The position numbers were made by a program, and so were the translations under genes. This document shows positions 7,861-9,865 of a DNA stretch of 9,865 nucleotides, one piece after another. The DNA is from Candidatus Endoriftia persephone str. Hot96_1+Hot96_2 (GTDB taxonomy: Bacteria; Pseudomonadota; Gammaproteobacteria; Chromatiales; Chromatiaceae): the NCBI GenBank assembly GCA_000168735.1, contig AASF01002170.1:1-9865 (forward strand), given 5' to 3'. Every line of letters starts with the position of its first letter. The first letter of the stretch is position 1. The notes beneath the pieces are model-generated. The model worked only from the letters and a program-made list of their open reading frames with translations, made no database searches and was not told where the DNA came from.

Positions 7861-9261
7861 ATGCTTCCTGTCATTGCCCTGGTGGGCCGCCCCAATGTGG
7901 GCAAATCGACCCTCTTCAACCGCTTGACCCGCAGCCGCGACGCGCTGGTGGCGGATCAACCTGGTCTTACCCGCGACCGCAAGTATGGCATGGGGCGGCT
8001 CGGCCCCGGCCCCTATGTGGTGGTGGATACCGGCGGTCTCAGCGGTGAGGACGGGGTTGACCTGCTGATGGAGCAGCAGGTGCGCCAAGCGATTGGCGAG
8101 GCCGACCATGTGCTGTTGCTGCTGGATGCCCGTGAGGGCTGCACCGGCGGCGATGCGATCATCGCCGAACAGCTGCGCCGTACCGGCAAACTGGTGACTG
8201 CGGTGGTCAACAAGAGTGAAGGGCTGAGCCGGGATGCCGCCGCCAATGAGTTTTTCAGTCTCGGCCTTGGTGAGCCGAAGGCAATCGCTGCGGCCCACGG
8301 ACAGGGGGTGCACGGCCTGATCGTCGAGGTGCTCGAGAGCACTGCCGCCGGTGGAGATGCCGGAGGAGTTGCCAGAGGGGATCCAGATTGCGGTGGTGGG
8401 CCGTCCCAATGTGGGCAAGTCGACCCTGGTCAACCGCATGTTGGGTGAGGAGCGGGTGGTTGCCTTCGATCAACCTGGCACCACCCGTGACAGCATCTTC
8501 ATCCCCTTCGTCCACGATGACAAACACTACACCCTGATCGATACTGCCGGAGTCCGACGCCGCGCGCGGGTCAACGAGGTGATCGAAAAGTTCAGCGTGA
8601 TCAAGACGCTGCAGGCGCTGGAGCAGGCCAACGTGGCGCTGCCTGGTGCTGGATGCTCAGCAGGGGGTGGGGGAGCAGGATGCCAATCTGGCCGGCCATA
8701 TCCTGGAGAGCGGTCGTGCCCTGGTGCTGGTGATCAAACAAGTGGGATGGTCTGGATCAGGGGCAGCGCCACGCAGGTGCGCGAGCGAGATCGAACGGCA
8801 AGCTGCCGTTTCTCGACTTCGCCACCCACCACTACATCTCGGCGCTGCACGGTTCAGGGGTCGGTGATCTCTACCGGCTGGTGGATCGGGCCTACGCCAA
8901 TGCGACCCGCGATCTGGCCACGCCCGGGAGCTGACCCGGTTGCTGGAGCTGCTGGTGCAGGAGCATCCAGCCGCCCGCTGGTGCGTGGCCGGCGTATCAA
9001 GCTGGCGCTATGCTCACCAGGGGGGCAAGAATCCGCCGATCATCGTGATCCACGGCAATCAGACCGAGCATGTCCCCAGCACCTACAGACGCTATCTGGT
9101 TGGGCGCTTCCGGCGGTGCCCCTGAAGCTTTCAGGGCACGCCGATCCGGCTCGAATTTCGCTCCGGGTGACAACCCCTATGAGGGCAAGCGCAACAAGCT
9201 CACCCCACGCCAGATCCAGAAGCGCAAACGATTGAAGAAATACGTCAGTCGTAAGGGGTAA
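7861..9261 (+). CDS. der: Der (EngA), double-GTPase ribosome assembly factor (frameshifted)
   Basis: Der is an essential cytoplasmic GTPase with two tandem G domains that helps assemble the 50S subunit. Domain 1 starts with the P-loop GRPNVGKST (residues 9-17), with DTGG as G3 and NKSEG as G4. Domain 2 repeats GRPNVGKST (from about 8398), then [15 protein letters not shown] and, after removal of an extra A near 8738, NKWD. A KH-like C-terminal domain follows ([20 protein letters not shown]) with a basic tail ([12 protein letters not shown]). Extra bases lie at 8341, about 8641, about 8738 and several places in 8770-9160. Corrected length is about 460 residues, slightly shorter than E. coli Der (490). 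It starts five bases after bamB with no clear Shine-Dalgarno site, so coupling to bamB is likely. Confidence 0.94.
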
Positions 9262-9284
9262 GGCGCCTTTGCACGAATCATGAA

Positions 9285-9399
9285 GGGCAGCCTTGGCGGC
9301 CCAAATTTCCCGCTGCTGCATTGAAAATCTTGGCAATAGGCCGGCTATTGCTTGCGATTCCCGCCTTGCCGCGAATAATTTGGCCTCACAATTCTGCCC
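9285..9399. repeat. Imperfect inverted repeat (about 115 bp) after der
   Basis: The left arm begins GGGCAG (9285-9290), then GGCC..AAATT, then AATC, then GCAATAG (9333-9339). The right arm mirrors these in reverse order: CTATTGC (9345-9351), GATT, AATTTGGCC (from about 9378) and CTGCCC (9394-9399). The core is a 7-bp stem with a GCCGG loop; outer pairing is interrupted by mismatches and small gaps. No coding potential on the + strand fits it, and there is no T-run for a terminator. It resembles a REP/BIME-like or small MITE-like element, but no copies can be seen in this window. It starts 23 bases after the der stop. Confidence 0.55.
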
Positions 9400-9563
9400 G
9401 CCTAGATTCATGCAGAGGCTCCTTATGCGTCAGCGGTTTCCTACAGAGAGGCGCGGCGTCGCTCTGATGGATTCTCGTTCTTATTGCAGCTAGTTTCATA
9501 AGCAAAGGACAAAGGTATCAGCCCAGCGAGCGGGCCTTGTAACCATGCATAAGGAAATGCGCC
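9400..9563. other. Intergenic region before the lamin-tail gene
   Basis: I see no gene here. It holds a short GC-rich hairpin, GCCC (9521-9524) with GGGC (9531-9534), and a Shine-Dalgarno match AAGGA (9551-9555) eight bases before the next ATG. No convincing promoter pair stands out. TTGCAG at 9484-9489 is a possible -35 element, but no good -10 lies at the right distance. Confidence 0.4.
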
Positions 9564-9865
9564 ATGAAATTCAAACGACTCCCAGCCCTGGTTGGGCTCT
9601 CCTTCGCCCTGTTCGGCTTTAAGGGCCAGGCCTCTCTGCTGATCAATGAGGTCGACTATGATCAGCCGGGCAGCGACACTGCCGAGTTCATCGAACTTTT
9701 CAACGCGGGTAACACTTCCCTCGATCTCTTTGGATACTCCCTGTCGTTGATTAATGGCAACAGTGGTGCCATTCTACCGCAGCTTCGATCTGCCCGATCT
9801 GCAGCTGCAAGCAGGGGCCTACTTTGTGCTCTGTGGCGACAGTGCCAATGTGATCAATTGCGACC
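9564..9865 (+). CDS. Secreted lamin-tail-domain protein, N-terminal part (cut by window end, frameshifted)
   Basis: Only about 100 residues are present. MKFKRLPALVGLSFALFGF is a Sec signal peptide, with probable cleavage after GQA (residue 23). The mature protein opens with LLINEVDYDQPGSDTAEFIE, then LFNAGNTSLDLFGYSLSLIN; after removing an extra base at about 9774 it continues YRSFDLPDLQLQAGAYFVLC. This is a lamin-tail domain (LTD), an Ig-like fold found at the N-terminus of many bacterial secreted nucleases, phosphatases and surface proteins. The downstream part that would set its enzymatic role lies outside the window, so no function is assigned. AAGGA at 9551-9555 supports the ATG at 9564. 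It is separated from der by 302 bases and a repeat, so it is probably its own unit. Confidence 0.8.
   Translation, partial: MKFKRLPALVGLSFALFGFKGQASLLINEVDYDQPGSDTAEFIELFNAGNTSLDLFGYSLSLINGNSGAILPQLRSARSAAASRGLLCALWRQCQCDQLR

Noticed and set aside
8209..8226. G4 motif of Der domain 1 is NKSE instead of NKxD, suggesting altered nucleotide specificity
   Set aside because: From memory, Glu at this place occurs in Der proteins of other proteobacteria, and given the error rate here a single residue is weak evidence.
1679..9261. Genome decay (true pseudogenes) in rlmN, pilW, hisS, yfgM, bamB and der
   Set aside because: Catalytic motifs and full-length similarity are kept, similarity resumes immediately after each break, and nearly all breaks are single-base insertions. 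Sequence error explains this better.
9040..9411. Minus-strand open frame of 123 codons across the der end and the inverted repeat
   Set aside because: It overlaps the Der C-terminus antisense and runs through the inverted repeat; it is most likely a chance frame created by the repeat.
9498..9545. GCAAAGGACAAAGG resembling the conserved part of a cyclic-di-GMP-I riboswitch
   Set aside because: The required following helices and the second conserved GCAAAGCC block are absent.

Overview
This window looks like chromosomal DNA of a GC-rich gammaproteobacterium. The main evidence is gene order: rlmN, pilW (pilF), rodZ, hisS, yfgM, bamB and der lie head to tail on the + strand, a cluster well known in gammaproteobacteria. 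Pilus, cell-shape and outer-membrane lipoprotein genes point to a Gram-negative cell. A free-living or symbiotic relative of the purple or sulfur-oxidising gammaproteobacteria would fit, but the sequence alone does not name a genus. Every gene I can support is on the + strand.

Layout. Bases 1-605 are the 3' end of relA (stringent-response synthetase). Bases 755-1396 are an intact adk (adenylate kinase) with a four-cysteine zinc-type LID, followed by a GC-rich hairpin. A sigma70-like promoter at 1490-1518 and a structured leader precede rlmN (1679-2785). rlmN overlaps pilW (2782-3578), which overlaps rodZ (3578-4648). A 91-base gap holds a perfect 12-bp palindrome and a hairpin; ispG, the usual neighbour here, is absent. 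hisS (4740-6047), yfgM (6059-6693), bamB (6704-7855) and der (7861-9261) follow with gaps of 5-11 bases. After der comes a gene-free 302-base stretch with a roughly 115-bp imperfect inverted repeat. It is followed by the start of a secreted lamin-tail-domain protein gene (9564 onward, cut by the window end).

How the genes relate. The cluster mixes translation (RlmN, HisRS, Der) with the cell envelope (PilW, RodZ, YfgM, BamB). YfgM and BamB both act at the inner and outer membrane stages of protein export. The overlaps and short gaps suggest one or two operons.

Sequence quality is the dominant oddity. adk and rodZ read through cleanly, but relA, rlmN, pilW, hisS, yfgM, bamB, der and the last gene need frame corrections, almost all the removal of one extra base. 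Protein similarity resumes at once after each shift and the catalytic motifs are kept, so I read these as sequencing or assembly errors, not decayed genes. I found no convincing new biological system. The items most worth a second look are the inverted repeat after der, the zinc-LID Adk in the place usually held by ndk, and the missing ispG.
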